Position numbers and translations under genes: made by a program
In this document: positions 7,833-15,886 of the stretch, one piece after another
Position numbering within the stretch: the stretch's first letter is position 1
Layout of the letters: each line of letters starts with the position of its first letter
Assembly: GCA_017416465.1 (NCBI GenBank)
Contig: JAFQCK010000135.1
Coordinates: 1 to 41,629 of the forward strand
Reading direction: 5' to 3'
DNA length: 41,629 nt
Origin: Lachnospiraceae bacterium
GTDB taxonomy: Bacteria; Bacillota; Clostridia; Lachnospirales; Lachnospiraceae
The notes under the pieces: generated by a model
The model's database searches: none
Seen by the model: only the letters and a program-made list of their open reading frames with translations
Told to the model about the DNA's origin: nothing

Positions 7833-8312
7833 ATGATTGCAGAAAAAATTACAGATATCAAAAAATTTATGTCCGAATTTCTTATTAAAAGCGCATTTGA
7901 TGAATTTTTAGTAAATGAAATTACAATAACCACATTCAATACCTTTAATATTACCGGCTACATAAAAAAAGACTACTATTCAAAAGAAGAATACGAAGAA
8001 CTGGGTTCTCCTACCCTATCAGAATGGCGAACATTAAAGCCACTTTGCTACGAGATAATTAAAGGTAAGAAAACACCTCATTCATTTAAAATCATCTTAT
8101 CTTTGTCACTGACACAGATTGAGCAATTTATTAAAACCAATAACATTGATTTTCCTATTGATAATGTTGATGGACTATTCCTTAATATAAAATATGAAAA
8201 CAATGAATTAACATTAATAACAGGAACTTCTTTAAAGATTTTTACAATGGATAAATCATTAGAAAAAGAATTTGATAAATATATTTCTAATTTTATTAGC
8301 ACTCTAACTTAA
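7833..8312 (+). CDS. DUF5721-like hypothetical protein
   Basis: A 159-residue protein resembling the DUF5721 family found in Lachnospiraceae: KITDIKKFMSEFLIKSAFDEFL at its start, a FNITGYIKKDYYSKEEYEEL segment, and CYEIIKGKKTPHSFKIIL in the middle. The family has no known function, and I see no catalytic motif, signal peptide or membrane helix. The assignment is from memory and moderate. The ATG follows an AAGAAAGG site. The stop codon lies inside the CIRCE element of htpG, whose hairpin with six T after it may also end this transcript. Confidence 0.7.
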   Translation: MIAEKITDIKKFMSEFLIKSAFDEFLVNEITITTFNTFNITGYIKKDYYSKEEYEELGSPTLSEWRTLKPLCYEIIKGKKTPHSFKIILSLSLTQIEQFIKTNNIDFPIDNVDGLFLNIKYENNELTLITGTSLKIFTMDKSLEKEFDKYISNFISTLT

Positions 8313-8322
8313 TGAGTGCTAA
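8296..8322 (+). promoter_or_regulatory. CIRCE operator (HrcA binding site) upstream of htpG
   Basis: TTAGCACTC, a 9-base spacer, then GAGTGCTAA: an exact CIRCE inverted repeat. It ends eight bases before the -35 box of the htpG promoter. It contains the stop codon of the upstream gene and is followed by TTTTTT, so it also looks like a terminator hairpin. HrcA is the known repressor for such sites; hrcA is not in this window. Confidence 0.95.
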
Positions 8323-8329
8323 TTTTTTC

Positions 8330-8358
8330 TTGACATTTCATTATAAGGGTATTAAAAT
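8330..8358 (+). promoter_or_regulatory. Sigma-A promoter of htpG
   Basis: TTGACA (8330-8335), a 17-base spacer and TAAAAT (8353-8358), placed directly downstream of the CIRCE operator. Confidence 0.85.
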
Positions 8359-8402
8359 TGACTTTATGATTAATAATTTAATGTTTTTTGGAGGTAATAC
8401 AA

Positions 8403-10403
8403 ATGGCAAACACACATGGAAACTTATCAATTAACAGTGATAATATTTTTCCTATTATAAAGAAATGGTTATATTCAGACCATGATATTTTCTTTAGAGA
8501 ATTAATCTCTAATGGTTGTGACGCAATCACAAAACTAAAAAAGCTTGATATGATGGGTGAATACTCTATCCCCGATGATAACGAATTTAAGATTAAGGTT
8601 ATCGCTAATTCAAATGATAAAACTCTCACTTTCGTAGATAATGGTCTTGGTATGACTGCTGAAGAGGTTGAAGAATACATTAATCAGATTGCTTTCTCAG
8701 GTGCCGAAGCTTTCCTTGAAAAGTACAAAGATAAAACTAATGAAGACCAGATTATCGGTCATTTTGGTCTTGGATTTTATTCAGCATTTATGGTAGCTGA
8801 CAGAGTTACTATTGATACACTTTCATACAAAGATGGTGCAACTGCTGTTCATTGGGAATGTGATGGTGGTGTTGAATATGATATGTCTGACAGTGATAAA
8901 ACAGAGCGTGGTACAACTATCACTTTATACCTTAACGAAGACAGTCTCGAATTTGCTAACGAATATCGTGCAAGAGAAGTAATTACTAAATACTGTTCAT
9001 TTATGCCTATTGAGATTTATCTTGAAAATCCAAATGCAGAACCTCAGTATGATACAATTGATGAAGCAGATGTTACAGAAAAAGATACTGTTGTAGAAAC
9101 AATTGTTGAAGAAGCTAAAACTGAAGAAATTGAAAATGAAGACGGAACAAAAGAGATTAAAGAAATCTCTCCTGCTAAGAATAAAGCTAAGATTCTTCGT
9201 CGTCCTACTCCTCTTAACGATGTTAGTCCTCTTTGGTCAAAGCATCCAAATGAATGTTCAGAAGATGAGTACAAGGATTTCTATACAAAAGTATTTAACG
9301 ATTACAAAGAACCATTATTCTGGATTCACCTTAACATGGATTATCCATTTAACTTAAAAGGTATCTTATACTTCCCTAAGCTAAATACTCAGTATGATAC
9401 AATTGAAGGTACTATTAAACTTTACAACAATCAGGTATTTATCGCTGATAATATTAAAGAAGTAATTCCTGAATTTTTAATGCTTTTAAAAGGTGTTATT
9501 GATTGTCCTGACCTTCCACTTAATGTATCAAGAAGTGCACTTCAGAATGACGGATTTGTTAAAAAGATTTCTGATTATATTTCTAAAAAGGTTGCAGATA
9601 AGCTTTCAGGAATGTGCAAAACAGATAAAGAAGCATATGAGAAATATTGGGATGATATCAGTCCATTTATTAAATTCGGTTGCTTAAAAGATGAAAAATT
9701 CTGTGACAAGATGAATGATTATATTTTATTTAAGAATATTGATGCTAAATATCTCACTCTTCCTGAAGCTCTTGCTGAAAATAAAGAAAAACACAAAGAT
9801 ACTGTATTCTATGTGACAGATGAAATAATGCAGAGTCAGTATATCAATATGTTCAGAGCAGAAGGAATTGATGCAGTTTTACTTACTCATTCAATTGATG
9901 AGCCATTTATCACTCACCTTGAGAGAAAGAATGATGGTATTAAATTCTTAAGAATCGACTCGGATTTAAATGATTCTTTTAAAGCTGAAAATGCTGATAA
10001 TGACAGTGAGGAATTTAAAAAAGTTTCTGATGAATTAACTGAAATCTTCAAGAAAGCTCTTAATAATGATAAATTAGATGTTAAGGTTGAACAGCTTAAA
10101 AATGAAGAGATTTCATCTATGGTAACTTTATCTGAAGAAAGCCGCAGAATGCAGGATATGATGAAAATGTATGGTATGGCCGGAATGAATCCTGATATGT
10201 TTGGTTCTAATGTTACTTTAGTATTAAATGCTAACAACGCTTTAGTTAAGTATATATTGGATAACAAAGATGGTGAAAACACTAACATCTTCTGCGAACA
10301 GCTTTACGACCTTGCTTTAATAAGTCATAAGCAGTTATCACCTGAAGAAATGACAAAATTCATCGAACGTAGTAATAAAATTATGATGTTATTAACAAAA
10401 TAA
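8403..10403 (+). CDS. htpG: Molecular chaperone HtpG (Hsp90)
   Basis: A 666-residue bacterial Hsp90, a homodimeric ATP-dependent chaperone of the cytosol. The GHKL ATPase motifs are present: FFRELISNGCDA (E33, N37, D40), VDNGLGMT and IGHFGLGFYSAFMV. The middle domain contains PLNVSRSALQN with the conserved Arg that contacts ATP, and the C-terminal dimerisation domain contains SEESRRMQDMMKMYG. An acidic linker (about residues 220-265, EE/DE-rich) between N and middle domains is longer than in E. coli HtpG and recalls the charged linker of eukaryotic Hsp90. The ATG at 8403 is eight bases after GGAGG; an upstream TTG in frame lies within the ribosome site and is not used. The promoter sits behind a CIRCE box, predicting HrcA heat-shock control. 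Confidence 0.95.
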   Translation: MANTHGNLSINSDNIFPIIKKWLYSDHDIFFRELISNGCDAITKLKKLDMMGEYSIPDDNEFKIKVIANSNDKTLTFVDNGLGMTAEEVEEYINQIAFSGAEAFLEKYKDKTNEDQIIGHFGLGFYSAFMVADRVTIDTLSYKDGATAVHWECDGGVEYDMSDSDKTERGTTITLYLNEDSLEFANEYRAREVITKYCSFMPIEIYLENPNAEPQYDTIDEADVTEKDTVVETIVEEAKTEEIENEDGTKEIKEISPAKNKAKILRRPTPLNDVSPLWSKHPNECSEDEYKDFYTKVFNDYKEPLFWIHLNMDYPFNLKGILYFPKLNTQYDTIEGTIKLYNNQVFIADNIKEVIPEFLMLLKGVIDCPDLPLNVSRSALQNDGFVKKISDYISKKVADKLSGMCKTDKEAYEKYWDDISPFIKFGCLKDEKFCDKMNDYILFKNIDAKYLTLPEALAENKEKHKDTVFYVTDEIMQSQYINMFRAEGIDAVLLTHSIDEPFITHLERKNDGIKFLRIDSDLNDSFKAENADNDSEEFKKVSDELTEIFKKALNNDKLDVKVEQLKNEEISSMVTLSEESRRMQDMMKMYGMAGMNPDMFGSNVTLVLNANNALVKYILDNKDGENTNIFCEQLYDLALISHKQLSPEEMTKFIERSNKIMMLLTK

Positions 10404-10420
10404 TAAACTTATGATATAAT
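10392..10420 (+). promoter_or_regulatory. Promoter of argH
   Basis: TTAACA (10392-10397), a 17-base spacer and an extended -10 TGATATAAT (10412-10420). It overlaps the last codons and stop of htpG, so argH is transcribed on its own with a leader of about 160 bases. Confidence 0.75.
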
Positions 10421-10440
10421 CATACGGAAAAGGGCTGAGA

Positions 10441-10483
10441 ATTGTAACAGTTCAGTTGCTTGTTACAGCTGAACTGTTACAAT
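10441..10483 (+). repeat. Perfect 15-bp hairpin in the argH leader, GTAACNGTTC family
   Basis: Arms at 10441-10455 and 10469-10483 are perfectly complementary (TTGTAACAGTTCAG facing CTGAACTGTTACAA), with a 13-base loop. It has no T-run, so it is not a simple terminator. It lies nine bases before the ribosome site of the small leader ORF. GGCTGA (10433-10438) and TCAGCC (10524-10529) can enclose it in a longer stem. Confidence 0.7.
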
Positions 10484-10503
10484 AATTATTGTGGAAAGGA
10501 AAA

Positions 10504-10575
10504 ATGCATACCTGCCTATTCTTTCAGCCATTACTTTGGGCAACTTCGTATATACGAAACAAAAGATATGCATAG
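10504..10575 (+). CDS. Putative 23-residue leader peptide upstream of argH
   Basis: A 23-codon ORF begins with ATG after a GGAAAGGA ribosome site and ends with TAG nine bases before the argH start codon. Its product begins MHTCLFFQPLLW and ends YIRNKRYA, with two Arg codons (CGA, AGA) among the last six residues. argH itself has almost no ribosome site (CATAGATATTTATC precedes its ATG), so translation of argH may depend on ribosomes ending the leader ORF. The first and last bases of the ORF, ATGCATA and TATGCAT, can pair with each other, and TTCGTATATACGAA within it is a perfect small palindrome. An arginine-responsive role is an inference; chance is a real alternative for an ORF this small. 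Confidence 0.4.
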   Translation: MHTCLFFQPLLWATSYIRNKRYA

Positions 10576-10584
10576 ATATTTATC

Positions 10585-11961
10585 ATGAAATTATGGGGCG
10601 GACGTTTCACAAAAGAAACTAACCAATTAGTTCATAACTTTAATGCATCTATTTCATTTGACCAGAAGTTCTACAGACAGGATATCAGAGGAAGTATCGC
10701 ACATGTTACAATGCTTGCTAAACAAGGTATCTTAACTGATGAAGAAAAGGATATTATTATCAACGGATTAAATGGAATATTATCTGATATTGATAATGGC
10801 TCTCTGGAGATTTCTTCTACTTCTGAAGATATTCATAGCTTTATTGAACAGACATTGATAGAGCGTGTAGGAGATGCTGGAAAGAAATTACATACAGGAA
10901 GAAGCCGTAATGATCAGGTAGCTCTTGACATGAAACTATATACAAGAGATGAAATTACTGAAATTGATAGTTTAGTAAAAGATCTTTTAAATACTATTTT
11001 AAGAGTAATGAAAGAAAATACAGAAACATTTATGCCTGGATTTACTCACCTTCAAAAAGCTCAGCCTACTACTGTTGCACATCATTTTGGAGCATATTTT
11101 GAAATGTTTAAACGTGACAGACAGCGTTTATCTGATATTTATGACAGAATGAACTATTGTCCACTTGGTTCAGGTGCACTTGCCGGTACTACTTATCCAC
11201 TTGACAGAGAACTTACAGCAAGTCTTCTTGATTTTACAGGCCCTACACTTAACAGTATGGATTCAGTTTCTGACAGAGATTACCTTATCGAATTATTAAG
11301 TGCATTATCAACAATAATGATGCATTTAAGCAGATTTAGCGAAGAAATTATTATCTGGAATTCTAACGAATACAGATTCATTGAATTAGATGATTCATAT
11401 AGTACAGGGAGCAGTATTATGCCTCAGAAGAAAAATCCTGACATTGCTGAGCTTGTTCGTGGTAAGACAGGTCGTGTATATGGTGCTTTAACTTCCCTTC
11501 TTACTACAATGAAAGGTATTCCTCTTGCTTATAACAAAGATATGCAGGAAGATAAAGAACTTACTTTTGATGCAATCGATACTGTAAAAGGATGCTTAAG
11601 CTTATTTACAGGTATGATTGATACAATGAAATTTAATAATGAAGTTATGCAATCAAGTGCCAAGAACGGATTTACTAATGCTACTGATGCAGCAGATTAT
11701 CTAGTTAATCATGGAGTTCCATTCAGAGATGCTCATGGTATCGTTGGACAGCTAGTACTTTTCTGTATTGATAAAAATATTTCTTTAGATGATATGACTT
11801 TGGAAGAATATAAGGCAATCAGCCCTGTATTTGAAGAAGATATCTACGAAGCAATCAGCTTAAAGACTTGCGTTGAAAAACGTGTTACAATCGGAGCTCC
11901 GGGTAAAGAAGCTATGGATAAGGTAATTGCTATAAATGAAGAATATTTAGCGAATAATTAA
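10585..11961 (+). CDS. argH: Argininosuccinate lyase
   Basis: 458 residues, the normal length for ArgH. The enzyme splits argininosuccinate into arginine and fumarate, the last step of arginine synthesis, as a cytosolic homotetramer. The start MKLWGGRF is canonical, [11 protein letters not shown] and HLQKAQPTT line the active site, and the superfamily signature [12 protein letters not shown] (about 280-291) with the catalytic Ser is intact. argG is not adjacent. The ATG lacks a clear ribosome site, and a small ORF ends nine bases before it. A 15-bp terminator follows at 11997. Confidence 0.95.
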   Translation: MKLWGGRFTKETNQLVHNFNASISFDQKFYRQDIRGSIAHVTMLAKQGILTDEEKDIIINGLNGILSDIDNGSLEISSTSEDIHSFIEQTLIERVGDAGKKLHTGRSRNDQVALDMKLYTRDEITEIDSLVKDLLNTILRVMKENTETFMPGFTHLQKAQPTTVAHHFGAYFEMFKRDRQRLSDIYDRMNYCPLGSGALAGTTYPLDRELTASLLDFTGPTLNSMDSVSDRDYLIELLSALSTIMMHLSRFSEEIIIWNSNEYRFIELDDSYSTGSSIMPQKKNPDIAELVRGKTGRVYGALTSLLTTMKGIPLAYNKDMQEDKELTFDAIDTVKGCLSLFTGMIDTMKFNNEVMQSSAKNGFTNATDAADYLVNHGVPFRDAHGIVGQLVLFCIDKNISLDDMTLEEYKAISPVFEEDIYEAISLKTCVEKRVTIGAPGKEAMDKVIAINEEYLANN

Positions 11962-11996
11962 TATTTTTTCATAAAATCTACATATATAATTTTTTC

Positions 11997-12040
11997 TATA
12001 CCAACTAATTTATAATTTAAAATTAGTTGGTATAGTTTTT
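11997..12040 (+). terminator. Rho-independent terminator of argH
   Basis: Perfect 15-bp arms TATACCAACTAATTT (11997-12011) and AAATTAGTTGGTATA (12020-12034), followed by GTTTTTT. Confidence 0.85.
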
Positions 12041-12079
12041 TAATGAATTTTTCACTATAAATTCGACACAATATTAAAA

Positions 12080-12165
12080 CTATATTTCATTCACTTCTAT
12101 ACCACACTTTTTAAACACTTCCATCTCATTCAGATTCTCCTGTGGCATAACTTCTAACCTTTCAT
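12080..12165 (-). pseudogene. Possible remnant of a small gene
   Basis: On the minus strand AAGGAG is followed by ATG AAA GGT TAG. One frame over, an open stretch reads RLEVMPQENLNEMEVF then KKCGIEVNEI and a stop at 12080. The composition looks protein-like, and a single base change would join the start to this frame. I do not recognise the product, and it could be chance. The remaining space between argH and the MscS gene otherwise holds only the two terminators. Confidence 0.2.
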
Positions 12166-12203
12166 ATATAATTCTCCTTGAATCATTAAATTTTATTATT
12201 AAC

Positions 12204-12237
12204 AAAGGCTATGACATCCTTAAATATCATAGCCTTT
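12204..12237 (-). terminator. Terminator hairpin downstream of the MscS gene
   Basis: Arms AAAGGCTATGA (12204-12214) and TCATAGCCTTT (12227-12237) are perfect 11-bp inverted repeats. They are AT-rich on both sides with no long T-run, so strength is moderate and it may be bidirectional. Confidence 0.6.
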
Positions 12238-12254
12238 AATTTCAAATCACTATT

Positions 12255-13079
12255 TTACTTTTCAGTATGCACAACAATCTGATTGAATGGAATTTCAATT
12301 CCTGCTGCATCTAATCTTCCTTTAATTAATTCTGTTAATTCGAATTTAACAGTCCAATAATTTTCTGTTTTAGCCCACACTCTAAGTCCTATTGTCACCT
12401 GACTTGCATCAAGACTTGACACAAATGTAAATATCTCTTCATTCTGAAGTACCATCTCATGTGTCTTAGCACAATCTTCGATAATTCTTTTTGCTTCCGA
12501 AACATTTGCATCATAGCTCACTCCGATTGCAAAATCTACTCTTCGTTTATCAAATGCAGTAACATTTGTTAAACTGGCATTAGATAATGAACCATTAGGA
12601 ATCACATTCATTCTGTTATCTCCTGTAACTAATGTTGTATAAAATAAATCAATCTTTGTTACAGTTCCTTCCATTCCTCCTGCAGTTGTAACAATATAAT
12701 CTCCAACCTTAAAAGGCTTTAACATTAATATCAAAACACCACCGGCAAAATTAGATAAACTTCCTTGAAGTGCAAGACCTATAGCCAAACTTGCTGATGT
12801 CAAAACCGCCAAAAATGATGTTGTCTTAACTCCAACAGTTTCCAACACTATTATCAACAATACTGCATATGCAAGAGCTCTTATTAACGATACCAAAAAC
12901 TTACTAACACTAACTTCAAGTTTTGTCTTTTCAAAAAATTTTTTACAAATCTTAATTACAAAATTTATAATAAATTTTCCTATAAATAAAATTAAAAGTG
13001 CTAATAAAATTTTTAATCCAAAATTAATTATTGATGGTAAATATCCCTTTAGTTTATCAAGAATCACATCAAAATTCAT
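12255..13079 (-). CDS. mscS: Small-conductance mechanosensitive channel, MscS family
   Basis: 274 residues with three N-terminal membrane helices (about 15-40, 62-82, 88-110) and a cytosolic beta/alpha-beta vestibule, the size and plan of E. coli MscS. The pore helix region GLALQGSLSNFAGGVLILML carries the alternating Gly/Ala pattern of TM3, followed by KPFKVGDYI. MscS opens under membrane tension to release solutes during hypo-osmotic shock. The ATG follows a GAAAGGG site. The branching-enzyme-like gene ends 40 bases upstream on the same strand, so the two are probably cotranscribed; a terminator hairpin follows at 12204. Confidence 0.9.
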   Translation of the reverse strand: MNFDVILDKLKGYLPSIINFGLKILLALLILFIGKFIINFVIKICKKFFEKTKLEVSVSKFLVSLIRALAYAVLLIIVLETVGVKTTSFLAVLTSASLAIGLALQGSLSNFAGGVLILMLKPFKVGDYIVTTAGGMEGTVTKIDLFYTTLVTGDNRMNVIPNGSLSNASLTNVTAFDKRRVDFAIGVSYDANVSEAKRIIEDCAKTHEMVLQNEEIFTFVSSLDASQVTIGLRVWAKTENYWTVKFELTELIKGRLDAAGIEIPFNQIVVHTEK

Positions 13080-13119
13080 TTAATTTTTCCCTTTCTATTA
13101 TTGTTTAATTAATAGATTT

Positions 13120-15702
13120 TTATTTTTTATCTTCTGTATTCTCAGACTCAACCTTTTTAGTAGCTATCTTCTTTGGCTCTGTCTTTTTTGTAGCTATCTT
13201 TTTTGGTTCTGCTTTTTTTGTTTCTATCTTTTTAGCCTCTTCCTTTTTTGTAGCTATTTTCTTTGGTTCTGCCTTCTTTGTTTCTATCTTTTTAGCTTCT
13301 TCCTTTTTTGTAGCTATTTTTTTTGGTTCCACTTTCTTTGTTTCTATCTTTTTAGCTTCTTCTTTTTTTGTAGCTATTTTTTTAGGCTCTTCTTTTTTTG
13401 CTTCTTCTTTAGTTTCAGATTTTTTTTCAACTACTTTTTTAGTTTCTTCTTTCTTTACTTCTGTTTTAGTCTTTTTTGCATTATCCTTAGCTGTTTTATT
13501 ATCAACTAATTTCTTATCTGCCTTAGAATACTTGAATACTGAAACACTAAGTGCAGGAACATTTACTCTGATAGATTCTTCTCTGCCATCACACTCATCT
13601 GTCTTTGACTGTTTTAATCGTGAATTTACAAAACCTTTTCCACCAAATGCTACTGCATCAGAACTAAACACCTCTTTATATTTACCTCTCTTTGGTACAC
13701 CAATCTTGTAATCAGTTCTGTCAACATTTTCAAAATTACATACCACAAGTAACATTTCTTCTTCATCTGCACCTTTTCTTACAAATGTTAAAATACATTC
13801 ATTTGCAGAAATGTTGTTTATCCATTCAAATCCATCCACATCATTATCAAGCTCGTAAAGTGCTATTTCCTGTCTGTATAATTTATTGAGAGCTTTAACC
13901 ATGGAATTAATATTATTATGTTTATCAACGTCTAATAAATCAAAATCTAATTTAGAATCACTTGTCCACTCAGAATAAACTCCCATATCCTGACCTGCAA
14001 AAAGCATCTTCTTGCCAGGATGAACAAAGCTATATGCTAATCCCAGACGCAAATTGCTAAATTTAACATCTTCTGTATCCCCACTCATTCTGCTAATTAA
14101 TGCTGACTTACCATTAATAAAATCAGATGCCGGGAAGCCTAAAACAAAATTATCACTATACTGATAAATCATACTTAATGACAAATCATTATATCCTGCA
14201 CCTCTTAAATATGCCGGAGTAGCCAAATAATCAATTAAATCTTTTCTCCATTCATGATTACATTTCAAATCAAACCCAAGACATTCTTCACTGACTTCAC
14301 CTGTTATATTTGGATAACCTGTCACATCATCTGCTATTGTAATAATTCCTTTTCGCTTTTTATGAAGAATCGAATTAAAATGCTTAATAAATTCAATAGC
14401 TTCAAGGTTAGTTGCTCCACCATAAATATTAGATTCCCATTCACCAGGATTTCTATTATAGTCATGATATAACATTTCTGCCAAATTAACTATGCTTAGA
14501 CCGTCAAAATGATATTTATCTATCCACATAAATGCATTAGCTATAAGGAAACTAGTAACCTCAGGTCTTGCATAATTAAACATATGAGCTCCATTTCTTG
14601 GATTAAGAGCTCTTTTTGGATTCTCCGATTCATACACACATGAGCCATCAAAATATCCCATACCTGTTTCATCTGTACCAAATAATACAGGAACCCAATC
14701 GAGTATCACTCCCACACCTTTTCCATGAAGATAATCAACAAAATACATTAAATCTTCACAATTTCCAAATCTTTCAGTCGGTGCGTAGAAATAATTAGAT
14801 ATATATCCAAGTGAATCATCATCAATATATTCTGTAATAGGCATTAACTCCACATGACTATATCCCATCTTAACTACATAATCAGCAACCTTTTTAGCAA
14901 TTGTTTTGTATGTATCATCTTCATTTTCCATAAAATCCGATACAGACATCTGATATACTGAAAATGGAAGCTTATTAACATCCAACTTATCCCTTGATGA
15001 AATCCATTTACTATCACTCCATGTAAATCCATCCAAATCTGTAATAATTGTAGCATCACCTGGTTTCGCTTCTAATTTAAATGAATAAGGATCAGCTTTT
15101 AGGAGATTCTCTCCGCCTTTTTTCTTAATTTCATATTTATACATAGAGTTTTCAGAAATCTCAGGTACAAATATCTCAAAAATGCCTGTATTTTCAATTT
15201 TAGACATCTGATGTATTCTTCCGTCCCAATTATTGAAGTCACCAACTACACTTACTCTAACTGCACCAGGAGCCCAAACACAGAATCTTATTCCATCAAC
15301 ACCTGAAACTACACTCTTATGCGCTCCCATAAATTCATAGGCATTATACGCTATACCGGCATTATATTTTTTAAGTTCTTTATAATCAATGAATGAATAG
15401 AATGAATATGCATCATACTTTTCTTCAACATATTCACCTCTTGTAATCACTAATTTATAATTAATCATTTTCGACGCATCAATAATCACTGCATAAAATC
15501 CGGCATCATCCATCTTAAACATCTCATAAAGCTTACCTGAATACTTTACCTCTACTTTATCTGCATCAGGAACAAATGCTTGAATCAACACCCCATCTTC
15601 AATTATATGTTGTCCTAATACATCTTTTGGATTATCAATATCTGTATATTCTATTCCTTCAATAAGTGGCCAATTCATCATTCCATATAGTTTATTATAC
15701 AT
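13120..15702 (-). CDS. Catalytically degenerate GlgB-like protein (GH13_9) with lysine-rich repeat tail
   Basis: About 860 residues. Residues 135-225 form a CBM48-like N-domain (RFCVWAPGAVRVSVVGDFNN), 250-640 a GH13 barrel clearly homologous to branching enzyme GlgB, then an all-beta C-domain. All catalytic positions are changed (numbered from M1 at 15708): the region I His after DWVP is Leu342; region II reads DGLSIVNLAEM, so the Arg and nucleophile Asp are Ser405 and Val407; region III reads ITIADDVTGYP, so the acid/base Glu is Asp460; region IV reads NFVLGFPASDF, so the His-Asp pair is Ala527-Ser528. The fold appears preserved and the frame is open, so this is a pseudoenzyme, perhaps glucan-binding. 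The tail (from about 755) is Lys/Glu/Ala-rich with eight 10-residue repeats. The ATG at 15702 is seven bases from GGAGG, so it is preferred to the ATG at 15708. Confidence 0.8.
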   Translation of the reverse strand: MYNKLYGMMNWPLIEGIEYTDIDNPKDVLGQHIIEDGVLIQAFVPDADKVEVKYSGKLYEMFKMDDAGFYAVIIDASKMINYKLVITRGEYVEEKYDAYSFYSFIDYKELKKYNAGIAYNAYEFMGAHKSVVSGVDGIRFCVWAPGAVRVSVVGDFNNWDGRIHQMSKIENTGIFEIFVPEISENSMYKYEIKKKGGENLLKADPYSFKLEAKPGDATIITDLDGFTWSDSKWISSRDKLDVNKLPFSVYQMSVSDFMENEDDTYKTIAKKVADYVVKMGYSHVELMPITEYIDDDSLGYISNYFYAPTERFGNCEDLMYFVDYLHGKGVGVILDWVPVLFGTDETGMGYFDGSCVYESENPKRALNPRNGAHMFNYARPEVTSFLIANAFMWIDKYHFDGLSIVNLAEMLYHDYNRNPGEWESNIYGGATNLEAIEFIKHFNSILHKKRKGIITIADDVTGYPNITGEVSEECLGFDLKCNHEWRKDLIDYLATPAYLRGAGYNDLSLSMIYQYSDNFVLGFPASDFINGKSALISRMSGDTEDVKFSNLRLGLAYSFVHPGKKMLFAGQDMGVYSEWTSDSKLDFDLLDVDKHNNINSMVKALNKLYRQEIALYELDNDVDGFEWINNISANECILTFVRKGADEEEMLLVVCNFENVDRTDYKIGVPKRGKYKEVFSSDAVAFGGKGFVNSRLKQSKTDECDGREESIRVNVPALSVSVFKYSKADKKLVDNKTAKDNAKKTKTEVKKEETKKVVEKKSETKEEAKKEEPKKIATKKEEAKKIETKKVEPKKIATKKEEAKKIETKKAEPKKIATKKEEAKKIETKKAEPKKIATKKTEPKKIATKKVESENTEDKK
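13150..13389 (-). repeat. Eight tandem 30-bp (paired as 60-bp) coding repeats
   Basis: The region encodes eight consecutive 10-residue units alternating EPKKIATKKE and EAKKIETKKV/A, with two EPKKIATKK-type units at the end. It sits at the C-terminus of the GlgB-like protein. Such units tend to vary in copy number by slippage. The product is strongly basic and probably extended or helical. Confidence 0.9.
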
Positions 15703-15734
15703 CGACATACCTCCGTAAAATTAAATTATTTTAA

Positions 15735-15756
15735 GTATAGAACACGTTCACTATAC
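15735..15756. promoter_or_regulatory. Imperfect palindrome in the divergent promoter region
   Basis: GTATAGAAC and GTTCACTATAC flank an AC centre: a 9-bp inverted repeat with a two-base insert. It lies about 30 bases upstream of the GlgB-like gene start and overlaps possible -10 boxes (TATAGT, TATACT) on the minus strand. It may be an operator; no regulator is known. Confidence 0.3.
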
Positions 15757-15838
15757 ATCTTATTAATTATCTCACAGTTAGGTATTTTTTTCAATGAAAA
15801 ATAAATATCTCTTTATTCTTTACTCATAATAATTATTA

Positions 15839-15847
15839 TGATAGAAT
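15839..15847 (+). promoter_or_regulatory. Extended -10 promoter of the YihY gene
   Basis: TGATAGAAT, an extended -10, lies 40 bases before the TTG start. No good -35 is seen. Confidence 0.45.
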
Positions 15848-15886
15848 GTAAATTCAAATTTAAATATATAAAATTGGAGGCAGACC

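Noticed and set aside
9103-9357. Second-frame ORFs within htpG
   Set aside because: htpG motifs are continuous across the region; the alternatives lack ribosome sites and family features.
10431-10440. GGGCTGAGA in the argH leader, similar to the CTGAGA of TPP riboswitches
   Set aside because: The second TPP block (ACC-GAAC-GAT type) and the helper stems are absent, and argH is not a thiamine gene.
13150-13389. Regular repeats that could be mistaken for a CRISPR array
   Set aside because: Units are contiguous 30-bp coding repeats with no unique spacers and lie in frame inside a gene.
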